Positions 26,818-40,193 are shown, numbered from the stretch's first letter. The stretch is DNA of 64,000 nucleotides from Microcoleus vaginatus WJT46-NPBG5 (GCA_019359355.1 JAHHHM010000019.1:1-64000); one strand, 5' to 3'. A program made the numbers and translations. The notes: generated from the sequence alone by a model not told the origin.

Positions 26818-27417
26818 GGGATGGTTTCTCCTGAGGGGGGTGCGAAAAATTTGGAATCTGAATTCAAATATCTAATGTCAACTATTCGCCGCTAACTTGC
26901 TTCGTAATTTTAGCGGGAACTTGCGCCTAGACTCTGCCGCAACATAGAACACTGCTAAGGATTATTCTACTTTGGCTGTCTGACACATCGCCGGACGGCT
27001 GACACGCGCCCTAAATCACTGGAACAGGTCAGAACCCGTATCGAGTGGGAGATGAGTGCGGTGGAGTCTTTGCTTTGCGATGAGAGCCGGCTCTCGCCAT
27101 CTGAGGAAGTGCCTCTCTGCTGATCGCTGAGATCCGTAGCATCGGATTCCCCGAACATTTTGTATTTTACGATAAATTCGGCTTTCTTCTCACTGCCAAT
27201 GTTAACGCAGGGGTGAGAAGTGTATTGAAGGTCGGGAGATCAAGAGTCAATGTTAGATCGTTAAAACTCATTGATTGGTGTGAACAAGCCTTTGACAAGC
27301 TAGCACTCACTCTGGACTTCCCTGACCTTACAATATGAGAGTTTTGAGTTGTGAATGAGCGAGTTTTGAGTTTTCTTAACTCAGGACTCTCTGATTCAGC
27401 ACTCTCCGACTCAGATA
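26818..27417. other. long apcB-apcC intergenic region
   Basis: 600 bp with no supported gene. It contains near-repeats at 26975-27010 (GGCTGTCTGACAC and CGGCTGACACGC) and a short tandem-repeat patch at 27338-27415 built on GAGTTTTGAGTT and CTCAGGACTCTC words that can form hairpins. The patch may act as a transcript-processing or attenuation element between apcB and apcC. Confidence 0.45.
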
Positions 27418-27903
27418 TTAGCTCAAGCCAGAGCTGATGTAGTCGAAGTAGACACCCATTTCTTTACCGGCATCAGGACCCACCAAGCCGGCGGTGACTT
27501 CTTTCATGGCTTGGATAGCTTGTACAGTTGCACCGATGGGCACGCCCAGGGAGTTGTAGGTTTCTTTCAAGCCATTGAGGACGCGCTCATCCAAGATGGA
27601 AGGATCGCCGGCCAGCATGGCATAGGTAGAATAGCGGAGGTAGTAGTCGAGGTCGCGGATGCAAGCGGCATAGCGACGGGTGGTGTACATATTTCCACCG
27701 GGACGGGTGATGTCAGAGTACAGCAGAGACTTGGCAACTGCTTCTTTGACGATGGTGGAAGCATTGGCGCTGATGGTGGTGGCGGCGCGGACGCGCAGTT
27801 CGCCAGTTTGGAAGTAGCCTTTCAGCTTGTCCAGAGCGCTGTTGTCAAGGTACTTACCTTGAACGTCAGAAGAATTAATAACTGCGGTAATTGCGTCTTG
27901 CAT
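27418..27903 (-). CDS. apcB: allophycocyanin beta subunit
   Basis: 161 residues, the family length. The phycocyanobilin-binding Cys lies in [14 protein letters not shown] (about residue 81), and the methylated-Asn position is in [12 protein letters not shown]. It forms the alpha-beta trimer of the phycobilisome core and passes energy to ApcE/ApcD terminal emitters. It is 61 bp downstream of apcA on the same strand. High codon regularity fits strong expression. Confidence 0.97.
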   Translation of the reverse strand: MQDAITAVINSSDVQGKYLDNSALDKLKGYFQTGELRVRAATTISANASTIVKEAVAKSLLYSDITRPGGNMYTTRRYAACIRDLDYYLRYSTYAMLAGDPSILDERVLNGLKETYNSLGVPIGATVQAIQAMKEVTAGLVGPDAGKEMGVYFDYISSGLS

Positions 27904-27964
27904 TGTTTATTGTTCCTTACACTGCCTAATGTTCGTTCGTTCAAATTATCAGTAGGGGTAACCC

Positions 27965-28450
27965 TTACTGCATGGCACCGATCAGGTAGTCGAAGTATGC
28001 AGAAGCTTCAGAGGCATCTTCCCCAGACAGCAGAGAGGTGGCAGCACCTTTCATTGCACGGACGCCTTCGACCACACCATCAATGGGGGTGCCGAGGGAC
28101 TTGTACATTTCGCGAACGCCCACAACACCGATTTCTTCGATGGGGGTGACATCACCGGCGACGATTCCGTAGGTGATCAAACGCAGGTAGTAGTCCAAGT
28201 CGCGCAAGCAGGTAGCGGTCATTTCTTCGCCGTAGGCGTTGCCACCGGGAGAGACGACATCAGGACGCTTTTGGAACAGTTGGTCGCCGGCTTGCTTGAC
28301 GATACGCTCGCGGGATTCGGTCAAGATTTGGGCGATGCGGACGCGACGTTCGCCGGTGGTGACGAAACCTTTGATCCGATCTAATTCACCAGGGCTGAGA
28401 TAACGGGCCTCAGCATCAGCATTCACGATGGACTTCGTGACGATACTCAT
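27965..28450 (-). CDS. apcA: allophycocyanin alpha subunit
   Basis: 161 residues. The chromophore Cys is in [14 protein letters not shown] (about residue 81). N-terminus [20 protein letters not shown] and the C-terminal [14 protein letters not shown] are typical of ApcA, not of ApcD. First gene of the apcABC unit; the ~590-bp upstream region should hold the strong light-regulated promoter and a long leader. apcE is not upstream as in the common apcEABC order but 6.4 kb away on the other strand. Confidence 0.97.
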   Translation of the reverse strand: MSIVTKSIVNADAEARYLSPGELDRIKGFVTTGERRVRIAQILTESRERIVKQAGDQLFQKRPDVVSPGGNAYGEEMTATCLRDLDYYLRLITYGIVAGDVTPIEEIGVVGVREMYKSLGTPIDGVVEGVRAMKGAATSLLSGEDASEASAYFDYLIGAMQ

Positions 28451-29038
28451 TTAATGATTGCCTCCCAAATAAGAGTGAATCTGGCTTGTGCCAGTAGTTT
28501 GCCGGGTTTGTTTTGCATTGGGTGTCAGCCGTGACGGTTGTCAGAGTTGCTGGAACCGGCCCGTTCTGAGTTTCCCCAGATGTCCCTCAAATAGTTTAAG
28601 GGAAAGCGACACCCACAACACTTCAGACGCCAGCTACCTTTTGCAAATACGGATATTTTGCAGCATGAGGTTTACACTCTCGATCACAGCTTAATATTTT
28701 GTAATATTTTTCTTCATTTTTGGCCGGCGCACAACCGCCTCAAACGGGACGTGCTTCTCATATCCACAGCGCGTTGTGCGCTGAATGCTGAGGTGCGGGT
28801 GAGCCTTCATACACTCCAGGCAGCGTCCTCTGCAAAGCGATGGTTGCGGCTGGAGTAGTAGCCGGCAGCATTGCTCCCTCAGCACTGAGTTGAGGCAGAA
28901 GAACAATTTTGTTGGAACGTGCCGGTAAAGTTGGCTGCTAGCCGATCAAGCGGCACGCTGGCTTGCGGCAGATGGCATGGCTGCGGGCTATCACATCGAA
29001 CATAGGCGATAATTAAGAACCTAGAAGCAACCCATTTC
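28451..29038. other. apcA upstream region up to the IS element
   Basis: About 590 bp, probably the apcA promoter and leader. It has several GC-rich words but no supported gene. The right end is the TA target site of the IS630-family element at 29041. Confidence 0.45.
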
Positions 29039-29040
29039 TA

Positions 29041-30181
29041 TAGCCAGCCTAAATGATTTGTAAAAACAATTTTTGTCAAAGCTTGATAAAATAGAAGACT
29101 GAGTTGGCGAAAAAACAATGATATTTGAGTCGGAACAAAAAGAAATTCAATCTTTAAAAGACTTGATTAATAGTCATCCAGATTCCAGAGAATTGAAAAG
29201 GGCATTGGCCGTAAAATTAGCCTTAGAAGGCTATTTTTATCGAGATATTAAGCAAATTTTAGGAGTCTCCTACGGATTCATAAGTAAGTGGAAAGCCCGT
29301 TTTGAAGCTCAGGGAGTGTCCGGCATTAAATTAGCTTATAAAGGCAGTCAAGGTTTTTTAACAAAAGAACAAATAGACGAAATAATCGCTTGGTTGATTT
29401 TACAAAACCATTGGGATGTCTCGGAATTAAAAGTTTATCTAGTCCAACAATATGATGTGGCTTTCCAATCTAATCAAAGCTATTATGACCTGATTAAGAA
29501 AGCTCACCTAAGTTGGCAGAAAAGTCAACAAGTTAATCCTCGCAAAAACCCAGAAATCGTAAAAAAAAGAACTCAAGCAATTGCTAACCTTCTCGAAACT
29601 AGACGCCTAGAAATAGAAGCCGGAAGCCTTGTGGTCTATATAATAGACGAATGTCATCTCCTATGGAATGACATTTGTGGCTACCAATGGAATCTAGTTA
29701 AAGAACCTTTAAAAATTTCTCTTCGCAATCCTAAAGAAAGACAAACTTATTATGGAGCCTTAAATTTAAGAGATTCGGAATTTATTTTGAAAGCTTATAA
29801 GTCAGGTAATGGAGACTGTACAGTCAAGTTTGTCAAGAAATTACTGAAGCGAAATAAATCCGCAAAACTTTTAATAATCTGGGATGTAGCCAGCTATCAT
29901 CGGGGTCAAGAAATGCAAAGATTCTTAGCACAGCAGAATGATGGATTACCGCCGAATGAATGGCGAGTTACTTGTGAATTGTTGGCTCCTTATGCGCCCG
30001 AAGAAAATCCGGTTGAAGCAATTTGGTTACAATTAAAAAGCTTATTGAGAAGATTTTATATATTTGGAAAAAATTTTAATATCGTTAAACGTCTTTTTCA
30101 GATGTTTGCAGATTTAAAACTTTTCAATTTTCCTGATCTTGAAAAGTACGACTTGTTTTCACAATTCATTTAGACTGGCTA
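29041..30181 (+). mobile_element. intact IS630-family insertion sequence
   Basis: 1141 bp. Left end TAGCCAGCCTAAATGATTTG (from 29041) and right end (inverted, from 30181) TAGCCAGTCTAAATGAATTG match over about 29 bp with three mismatches. Each end is flanked by TA (29039-29040 and 30182-30183), the TA duplication expected of IS630/mariner elements. One intact transposase fills the element, with its stop codon inside the right repeat. The element appears complete. Confidence 0.92.
29118..30173 (+). CDS. IS630-family transposase
   Basis: 351 residues. N-terminal helix-turn-helix (RDIKQILGVSYGFISKWKARF, residues ~38-58) for binding the terminal repeats, then the DDE_3 catalytic core: first Asp in VVYIIDECHLLW, second Asp in LLIIWDVASYH, and the catalytic Glu in APYAPEENPVEAIWL. 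All three acidic residues are present and the frame is uninterrupted, so it is probably active. The codons are A+T-rich compared with the neighbouring phycobilisome genes, as expected of a recently acquired element. Confidence 0.93.
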   Translation: MIFESEQKEIQSLKDLINSHPDSRELKRALAVKLALEGYFYRDIKQILGVSYGFISKWKARFEAQGVSGIKLAYKGSQGFLTKEQIDEIIAWLILQNHWDVSELKVYLVQQYDVAFQSNQSYYDLIKKAHLSWQKSQQVNPRKNPEIVKKRTQAIANLLETRRLEIEAGSLVVYIIDECHLLWNDICGYQWNLVKEPLKISLRNPKERQTYYGALNLRDSEFILKAYKSGNGDCTVKFVKKLLKRNKSAKLLIIWDVASYHRGQEMQRFLAQQNDGLPPNEWRVTCELLAPYAPEENPVEAIWLQLKSLLRRFYIFGKNFNIVKRLFQMFADLKLFNFPDLEKYDLFSQFI

Positions 30182-30283
30182 TATAAGGCTTCTGATATCG
30201 GTAAGGACGGTTTTTAAAATTGTCTACTGCATTAAAAATTAGAAAATTGTTAATTTAGCCTTTAAGTTGTAAGTGTACAATTC

Positions 30284-31777
30284 ATGAAACGGTTAAAAAC
30301 ATCTATGAAAATTCCTTCGTCGGCTCGACGCACATTTATCAAAAAACTTATAGGAGTGAGTGTAAGCACGAGCCTATTTCAGGTGTTGGGAATTGGAAAA
30401 TTATCAGCTGCAAAAGCACAATCAATAGACAGCTTTAACAGTCAAGATATAACACCGTTTAATCTGATTCCTCGTCTAGAATACGACTACCTGAGTCCGA
30501 TGCTGAAGGGGATAGGGGAAGGAGTTGGAGCTTTTGCTCGTGGTGCCGGTGAAGGTGCGGGAGATGTTGCTCGTGGCATCGGTGAAGGATTGGGAGAACG
30601 TCTTAGAGATCTGCTCTCTAACTCTGAAGGTAAACGTAAACTTTATGAGTATGCACAGGAACAAGATTTTAGAAGAAAGCAAGAGTTAATTGAATTAATG
30701 CGCGATTCAACCCGCGAATTTCAAGCGAAAGAAATCGAGTTGAAGCTAACTGAAATTCAATCTAACTGGGATTTAGACAATTGGAATGGGATTTTAAGCC
30801 GTCAGGAAACCGAAGATTTATTAAAAAAACAGAGCGACACACTACTAATTTTACTTTCACCGCCTGCACTGAGTCCAGATGTTCCGGCTTCTATTCGTAA
30901 TAATCTTGAACTTGAATTGCGTAGTATGGAGGCTTTTCTGGCTAGATACTATCCTGAACAAAATCGACAGCATCCAATTAAATTTTATAGTGGCTACTTT
31001 AAGCGGCCTATTAATGATCTCAATGTAAAGCAGTTACAAAGAATTTTATCTCCCATACCGACAGCTATTCTTTATATGGATATCACCGATTATGCCTGTA
31101 CTTTTCGGATAGGTTTTTGGGGAATTCAAAGTAAAGAAGCTTTGTCTGTAGCCAGTGATGCCTGGAATTGGGAGAACACTAAAAACGATTTAATTTCAAC
31201 AGGTAAAAGTGAAACAGAAGCCCTTCGGCTGATTCGGAAAATGATAGTCACAAGCAATGAATTGCTGGGATCTTATTTAGCTGACTTGTATTATTTAAGT
31301 CTCGACCCCTATTACGAGCTTCAATTACCAAAGTTGGCTCCTGAGCTTGTACGAGAAGGCTTGACCAAGGAATGGTTAGAGCATTATACTAATCAGCTAA
31401 AAACCATACAGAAACAAGAGCAGCAAATCTATGAGCAAGAATTAGCAAAAGTTGCTGAAGAAGTTAAGAATAAAAAAATAATTGATCGCTATACTGAAGC
31501 AATCATACAAGTTTTAGAGCAAAAAAGGGATTATAAATATAAAATTTTGGGAGCAAAAGGTGTTTTATCTTATGCTGATGAAATGCATAAAATAAGTCTT
31601 AAAGACTGTCCCCAAGATTTTCAACAGGCTTTTGCTCGACATAACCTTGCTTGGTTCACGTATGGATCTGAGTGGCTAACTAAAAATTTACGAGATCCCT
31701 CAGAAATTAAGGATTCTTGGCGCGAGGTAGTACAAATAGCTGAGAAATATGGTGTCAACGCGGAGGGCTTTTACTAG
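30284..31777 (+). CDS. unknown protein with twin-arginine signal
   Basis: 497 residues. The N-terminus has a Tat-type signal: SSARRTFIKKLIG, a hydrophobic stretch (VSVSTSLFQVLGIG) and an AKA-QS cleavage site near residue 45. The mature protein starts with a Gly-rich amphipathic repeat (GIGEGVGAFARGAGEGAGD..., residues ~80-108), followed by a long, highly charged, mostly helical body (many Glu/Lys/Arg, coiled-coil-like at ~370-420). I recognise no catalytic domain. The gene is A+T-rich, lies 100 bp after the IS element and before an antitoxin-like gene, and is probably horizontally acquired. Export through Tat means it should fold before crossing. Confidence 0.7.
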   Translation: MKRLKTSMKIPSSARRTFIKKLIGVSVSTSLFQVLGIGKLSAAKAQSIDSFNSQDITPFNLIPRLEYDYLSPMLKGIGEGVGAFARGAGEGAGDVARGIGEGLGERLRDLLSNSEGKRKLYEYAQEQDFRRKQELIELMRDSTREFQAKEIELKLTEIQSNWDLDNWNGILSRQETEDLLKKQSDTLLILLSPPALSPDVPASIRNNLELELRSMEAFLARYYPEQNRQHPIKFYSGYFKRPINDLNVKQLQRILSPIPTAILYMDITDYACTFRIGFWGIQSKEALSVASDAWNWENTKNDLISTGKSETEALRLIRKMIVTSNELLGSYLADLYYLSLDPYYELQLPKLAPELVREGLTKEWLEHYTNQLKTIQKQEQQIYEQELAKVAEEVKNKKIIDRYTEAIIQVLEQKRDYKYKILGAKGVLSYADEMHKISLKDCPQDFQQAFARHNLAWFTYGSEWLTKNLRDPSEIKDSWREVVQIAEKYGVNAEGFY

Positions 31778-31818
31778 CAAGTAAGTGGCTATTTACTACA
31801 TGATAAGAAGGTAGTCTA

Positions 31819-32049
31819 ATGTTAAGTGCAAGTATTGATGAAATACAACGCGATCCATTGAAATATATCCGCCAAGTAGAAGCCGGGGAAACGCTTGTTA
31901 TTGTGAGAGATGGCAAGCCTATTGCTGAACTTAAACCGATTGCCGGCAGTAAGCAATTACGACCATTTGGTTTGTGTGCCGGCGAGTTTAGCGTTCCAGA
32001 TGATTTTGATGCTCCTTTTTTGTTGAAGCAGACGGTATCAAGATTTTAA
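31819..32049 (+). CDS. Phd/YefM-family antitoxin, without a visible toxin
   Basis: 76 residues. The N-terminal 45 residues are a clear Phd/YefM DNA-binding fold (IDEIQRDPLKYIRQVEAGET, VIVRDGKPIAELKPI). The region GEFSVPDDFDAP normally leads into a conserved helix that neutralises the toxin, but here it becomes FLLKQTVSRF and stops, so the toxin-binding tail looks altered, perhaps by a frameshift after DAP. No PIN or RelE gene follows in the 110 bp before the next gene. It is probably an orphan or decayed antitoxin that may still bind DNA. Confidence 0.8.
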   Translation: MLSASIDEIQRDPLKYIRQVEAGETLVIVRDGKPIAELKPIAGSKQLRPFGLCAGEFSVPDDFDAPFLLKQTVSRF

Positions 32050-32159
32050 CGAGGTCTTGACTTAGATATTTGCTGATGTATTCCAAGAGTTGAAGAAGTA
32101 GGCGCGATTCCAACCGGCACACAGCATTACCGCTTCTTAAATAATCGCGCCTCAACGTT

Positions 32160-33341
32160 TTAACCGGCAGTTAGCAAAACTAGCTGTTTCTTCTGGAGCG
32201 ATCGCACGCCATCTAACCCCAACTCAACAGTCGTCAAAATATCCCCCACCGTTCGGTTGCCATCGCAAGCTTGCAAAAACGCAAACTCTGCCGGCGACAA
32301 AGTGACTATCTGATAGTTGTAATCAAATATTTGCTCACTCGGCCAACCTTGGACACAGGGACTTACCTCTGGAATTGCCGGCAAAAGCGTATCATCAGAT
32401 AACCAGTCTGCCTTGGCAACCGGCGATCGTCCTAAGAAAAACTCGTAATGAGTAACTTCTGGATCTAAGAGTTCAATCAGCCGGTAGCGTTCGCGTTCAC
32501 CCAATTTTTCAGCACGTTTGATTAACTCAGCTTCTTTCCCTAAAAGTCGCTCTAAATTCCAATAATCTGGATTCGAGAAACCAATAAACTCTAAACCGGC
32601 AGCATCAATCAGCTCAAACAGCGTCTCGATATTGTAGTCAATCTCTTGCGGATGCACATACATATCCGCAAAGCATTCATCCCGCTGATTTTCCATCGAC
32701 CAGCGTTCTTTTTCTCGCTTGGCAAGTCTGTTATTTTCTGGCAAAGAAGCAAAAACCTGACGACCAACTTTAACACCGTCTTTGTAGTCGCCGCGCTTGT
32801 CACCTTGCAGCAGCGAAATCGCCTTCTGCATCAGCTGGATTTCCCACCGGCCTAACTCAGCATAGACAAAAATGTGTAGCAAGCCGCCCGGAGCCAATTT
32901 AGATGCCAGCGCCTTGATACCGCGAATTGGATCGGGTAAGTGGTGCAAGACACCGACACAATTAATTAAATCAAACTCACCCTCCAACTGCGCGACATCG
33001 TACAGACTGAGGTGATGAAACTCCACCCGATCTGCACCAGATCGCCGGCAACGCTCTTTTGCAACGTCCAAAGCACCAGCACTTAAATCAATGCCGGTGA
33101 TGTGCGCTTGGGGGTTGAGATGGACTAAATATTCTGTACCAACACCTGTACCACAGCCGGCATCCAAAATGCGAATACCGAGATTTTGCGGTTTCATGCC
33201 GGTGCAAAAATTATACGCAGCCGGCCAATTCCAGCGCCAGTTATACCCTGGTGGCGGTTCATCCAAAAGGGGTTCCGGCGGAAACGGATAAGTATCGTAG
33301 AGCCTGCTAACAGCAGCGCTAATCGCCTGAGAATCTGACAT
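32160..33341 (-). CDS. class I SAM-dependent methyltransferase
   Basis: 393 residues. Residues ~50-165 hold the Rossmann methyltransferase core: motif I ILDAGCGTGVGTEYL, motif II ITGIDLSAGAL, motif IV FDLINCVGVLHHL and post-motif LAPGGLLHIFVYAELG. The first 45 residues (YDTYPFPPEPLLDEPP) and the ~200-residue C-terminal extension are typical of a cyanobacterial methyltransferase group of unknown substrate. The last 50 residues (LSPAEFAFLQACDGNRTVGDI) resemble a PqqD-like or winged-helix segment. Single gene, antisense to the neighbouring antitoxin. Confidence 0.85.
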   Translation of the reverse strand: MSDSQAISAAVSRLYDTYPFPPEPLLDEPPPGYNWRWNWPAAYNFCTGMKPQNLGIRILDAGCGTGVGTEYLVHLNPQAHITGIDLSAGALDVAKERCRRSGADRVEFHHLSLYDVAQLEGEFDLINCVGVLHHLPDPIRGIKALASKLAPGGLLHIFVYAELGRWEIQLMQKAISLLQGDKRGDYKDGVKVGRQVFASLPENNRLAKREKERWSMENQRDECFADMYVHPQEIDYNIETLFELIDAAGLEFIGFSNPDYWNLERLLGKEAELIKRAEKLGERERYRLIELLDPEVTHYEFFLGRSPVAKADWLSDDTLLPAIPEVSPCVQGWPSEQIFDYNYQIVTLSPAEFAFLQACDGNRTVGDILTTVELGLDGVRSLQKKQLVLLTAG

Positions 33342-33542
33342 AGTGAGGAAAATTGCGGCTACACGAGTTTATCGAATCTATCACCACCGCGCTATTAAAC
33401 CCCTAAAAAAAATCCTCAATCGCCAATACCTATCACCCCAACCGATAACACATCTGTGTTTATCTGTGGACGCAGGTGGAACTTGGATGACGAGCGCAGC
33501 ACATTCCAGTTTCACCTGCGGAATCTGTGGTTAAAAAACTCT

Positions 33543-34118
33543 TTACTCCAGACGATCACCCGGACAAATCTGAGAATCTTCCATACATTGCGGGAGAAGG
33601 GTTTGCACCAACTCTTGAAACTGGGGAATTTCCTGTTCGTTCAAATCCAAAAACGCCACAGACACCTCTCTGGGATTTCCCCGGTAGTGAATGCGGATTT
33701 GCGCTGGTTGCCTAACGCCGTAAATGCTGAGAATATTTTGAGCCTGATTGCAGCGCAGCGAAAATTGGCCCATAAAAATCTCGCCACCACCGGCAATATA
33801 ATTCCACTCCACCCCTTCAACCCCATTGTCATCAGCCTCACCGCACCAATAAGCCGTCAGCGCAATCATTTGGCCGATCTGAACATCATACCGGCTCAAC
33901 GGGCTGCCGGCGGCTGCTTGGCTAGTGTCCTGATCCGGGACAACCATTGTGCCGGTTTTGAGCGGGTAGCCGGTTGCGCCTGGGAAGTTGATATAAAGTT
34001 CTGCAGAGTTTGTCTTGGGGAAATCAGCCACAGCAGCCTGCCGAATCGCCACCGTGCCGGCTAACCCTGACAGGACACATAGAGAAAACGTGAATAATGA
34101 TTTAAGCATCGCCGTCAT
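33543..34118 (-). CDS. small secreted hypothetical protein
   Basis: 191 residues. A Sec-type signal (LKSLFTFSLCVLSGLAGTVA) precedes a mature domain of predicted beta character (AELYINFPGATGYPLKTGTM..., ALTAYWCGEADDNGVEGVEW) with three cysteines. No family recognised. Start may be the first or the fourth codon (MTAM). About 200 bp upstream of the methyltransferase on the same strand. Periplasmic or extracellular location is inferred from the signal only. Confidence 0.6.
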   Translation of the reverse strand: MTAMLKSLFTFSLCVLSGLAGTVAIRQAAVADFPKTNSAELYINFPGATGYPLKTGTMVVPDQDTSQAAAGSPLSRYDVQIGQMIALTAYWCGEADDNGVEGVEWNYIAGGGEIFMGQFSLRCNQAQNILSIYGVRQPAQIRIHYRGNPREVSVAFLDLNEQEIPQFQELVQTLLPQCMEDSQICPGDRLE

Positions 34119-38118
<4,000 letters not shown>

Positions 38119-38168
38119 AAATAAGTTGTGAGTGGGGTGTGTGCTGCACACTCTACTGATAGATTTTT

Positions 38169-38204
38169 CCCTCAGCCGGCTACCGGTTGGGGGTTTTTGT
38201 TTTG
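38169..38204 (+). terminator. terminator after apcE
   Basis: Stem CCCTCAGCCGG / CCGGTTGGGGG (two G-T wobbles), three-base loop, then TTTTTG. Confidence 0.8.
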
Positions 38205-38233
38205 TTTGGCTCAAGATGCCGGGGTCACAGTTT

Positions 38234-38352
38234 TATACCAAATCCGGTTATGGCAGACACCCTACAGATTGACCAAATCCTCTTGGAGCAAAGGTTTTGG
38301 CTTAGGTGAAAGGAGTCATACCGTCATACCAAATCCTTTTTGGTATGACTCC
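38234..38352 (+). repeat. MITE-like repeat, left copy
   Basis: The first 88 bp (38235-38322) are an inverted copy of 40508-40595 with two mismatches. It starts ATACCAAATCCGG and ends in an extra palindromic tail: GGAGTCATACC (38312-38322) pairs with GGTATGACTCC (38342-38352), and ATACCAAATCCTTTTTGGTAT lies inside. No coding capacity. Terminal ATACCAAATCC words at both ends and TA flanks suggest a small non-autonomous element. Confidence 0.8.
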
Positions 38353-38470
38353 ACTTTGTCTATCTAATACTGTTGCATTTTATCAAACGACCTCATCCTT
38401 ACGGGTGAACTTATCGAAGGATTGTCAAACCCTCCAAAGGGATGAACTTCTTGGGCGATGGTGATCAGGG

Positions 38471-39013
38471 GTGTTGGTTTCTAATCTAGGAAGTGTAGAG
38501 ATTCAACCCACCCAAACAACTATGCAACTCACTGATAAGCAACTTTCTTCTACCCAAGCCACAGCTCAACTCAACAAGCCTCTTCTTGTGCTCGGATCAA
38601 CAGGCGAAGCCGTTAAAGAACTGCAAAAGCTCCTTAATCACTGGGGTTACTGCCCTGTCATCGATGGAATCTTTGGGCAGACAACCTTAGAAGTTGTCAA
38701 AGCCTTTCAGCGCCGCGTCTTTCTCACAGCCGATGGCATTGTCGGAAATTTAACCTGGCAAGCCCTATACACCGGCTCTCCGATTAATATGCCGATTTTG
38801 CAACGGGGAAGCAAGGGTCAAGCGGTGATCACTCTTCAGGAAACCCTGCAAATCATTGGTCAATACACAGGCCTGATTGACGGTGATTTTGGCCCCATGA
38901 CTGACAGCGCCGTTCGCAGTTTCCAGACAAATGCCGGTTTAGTCGCTGATGGCATTGTTGGTTCAAGGACATGGTACGCCTTGAGCAAAATTTTTGCCCC
39001 AATGGGGTGCTAA
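38471..39013 (+). CDS. peptidoglycan-binding domain protein
   Basis: 180 residues containing two tandem PG_binding_1 domains (about 40-98 and 110-170), each with L..GS.G..V..LQ..L and the ending DGIVG..TW.AL. Such domains bind cell-wall glycan or peptide. No catalytic domain and no clear signal peptide. Start: GTG at 38471 with a nearby AGGG; an internal ATG at 38522 would give 163 residues starting MQLTDKQ. It lies inside the MITE-bounded segment, 115 bp before the RTX gene, and the two may form a small secreted-protein unit. Confidence 0.8.
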   Translation: MLVSNLGSVEIQPTQTTMQLTDKQLSSTQATAQLNKPLLVLGSTGEAVKELQKLLNHWGYCPVIDGIFGQTTLEVVKAFQRRVFLTADGIVGNLTWQALYTGSPINMPILQRGSKGQAVITLQETLQIIGQYTGLIDGDFGPMTDSAVRSFQTNAGLVADGIVGSRTWYALSKIFAPMGC

Positions 39014-39128
39014 TTAAGGCTCACTAAAAATCAGCAGTCAGTCCTAGCCCATAGTTTCAATTGAAATAAAGAGCGATGGAATGGCTCCTTCTCAGTTCAC
39101 TTAACGACATTAATCAGGAGTAATCAAC

Positions 39129-40193
39129 ATGGCTACAATTATTGGGACATCTGGAAATAACAATCTTCTTGGAACCGCTGGTAATGACAGGATCTATGGG
39201 TTAGCCGGCAACGACACCATCAATGGTGGTATTGGTGTTGACACAATGGAAGGCGGCGTTGGTGATGATTTCTATTATGCAGACAGCACCAGTGATGTAG
39301 TGAGGGAACATATTGGTGCTGGCATCGATACAGTCTTCGCCGATACCAGCTACACGTTAAGCGCAAATGTGGAAAACCTTTATCTGCAAGGCAGCGCTAA
39401 TTACGGTGTTGGCAACGAACTCAACAACCATATTGTGGGTAATGCCAGCGATAATACGCTCTCAGGCGGTGCCGGCGATGACATCATCTATGGGTTAGCC
39501 GGCAATGACACCCTCAATGGAGGTGTTGGTGTTGATACAATAGACGGCGGCATTGGTAATGACGTTTATTATGCACCTACAGACGGCAGCTTTGATGTAA
39601 TTATTGAACAGGTTGGTGCTGGCATCGATACAGTCATCACTGATATGAATTACACGTTAGGTGCAAATGTAGAAAATCTTTACCTGCAAGGCAGCGCTGT
39701 TATAGGTGTTGGCAACGAACTCAACAACTATGTTATGGGTAATGCCAGTAATAACGTACTCTCAGGCAGTAGTGGCATCGACACAGTGGTAGGCGGTTTA
39801 GGTAACGACACGTGTATTGGAGGTGGCGGCAGCGATAACGATGTGTTGATTGGAGGTGCCGGTGCAGATTACTTTAACTTCTACCTTGCCAATGAAGGTA
39901 GTGATACGATTACCGACTTTAGCAGGGCAGAAGGAGATAAAATTGCGCTTTCAGCCTCCGGTTTTGGCGGCGGCTTAATTGGCCAACAAGGAGTCACAGA
40001 AGTAAATTTACTTTGTTCTCAATTTGCCATAGGGGCTGGAGCAACTAATTCCAATCATCGCGTCATCTACAACTCATCAACCGGCGCACTTTTCTTTGAT
40101 GTCGATGGTACAGGAGCAAATGCACAAGTACAAATTGCCAGCCTCTCAACAGGCTTAGCTCTAACTAGCAACGACTTTCAAATTCTTGGATAG
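39129..40193 (+). CDS. RTX calcium-binding (hemolysin-type) repeat protein
   Basis: 354 residues. Several glycine-rich nonapeptide RTX blocks (LAGNDTINGGIGVDTMEGG; LSGGAGDDIIYGLAGNDTL; LIGGAGADYF) and two long, closely similar ~125-residue modules (GAGIDTV...YTLSANVENLYLQGSA and GAGIDTV...YTLGANVENLYLQGSA). Calcium folds such repeats outside the cell; export is by a type I system through a C-terminal signal. No enzymatic domain, so it is probably a surface or matrix protein. Good AGGAG ribosome-binding site before the ATG. Confidence 0.88.
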   Translation: MATIIGTSGNNNLLGTAGNDRIYGLAGNDTINGGIGVDTMEGGVGDDFYYADSTSDVVREHIGAGIDTVFADTSYTLSANVENLYLQGSANYGVGNELNNHIVGNASDNTLSGGAGDDIIYGLAGNDTLNGGVGVDTIDGGIGNDVYYAPTDGSFDVIIEQVGAGIDTVITDMNYTLGANVENLYLQGSAVIGVGNELNNYVMGNASNNVLSGSSGIDTVVGGLGNDTCIGGGGSDNDVLIGGAGADYFNFYLANEGSDTITDFSRAEGDKIALSASGFGGGLIGQQGVTEVNLLCSQFAIGAGATNSNHRVIYNSSTGALFFDVDGTGANAQVQIASLSTGLALTSNDFQILG

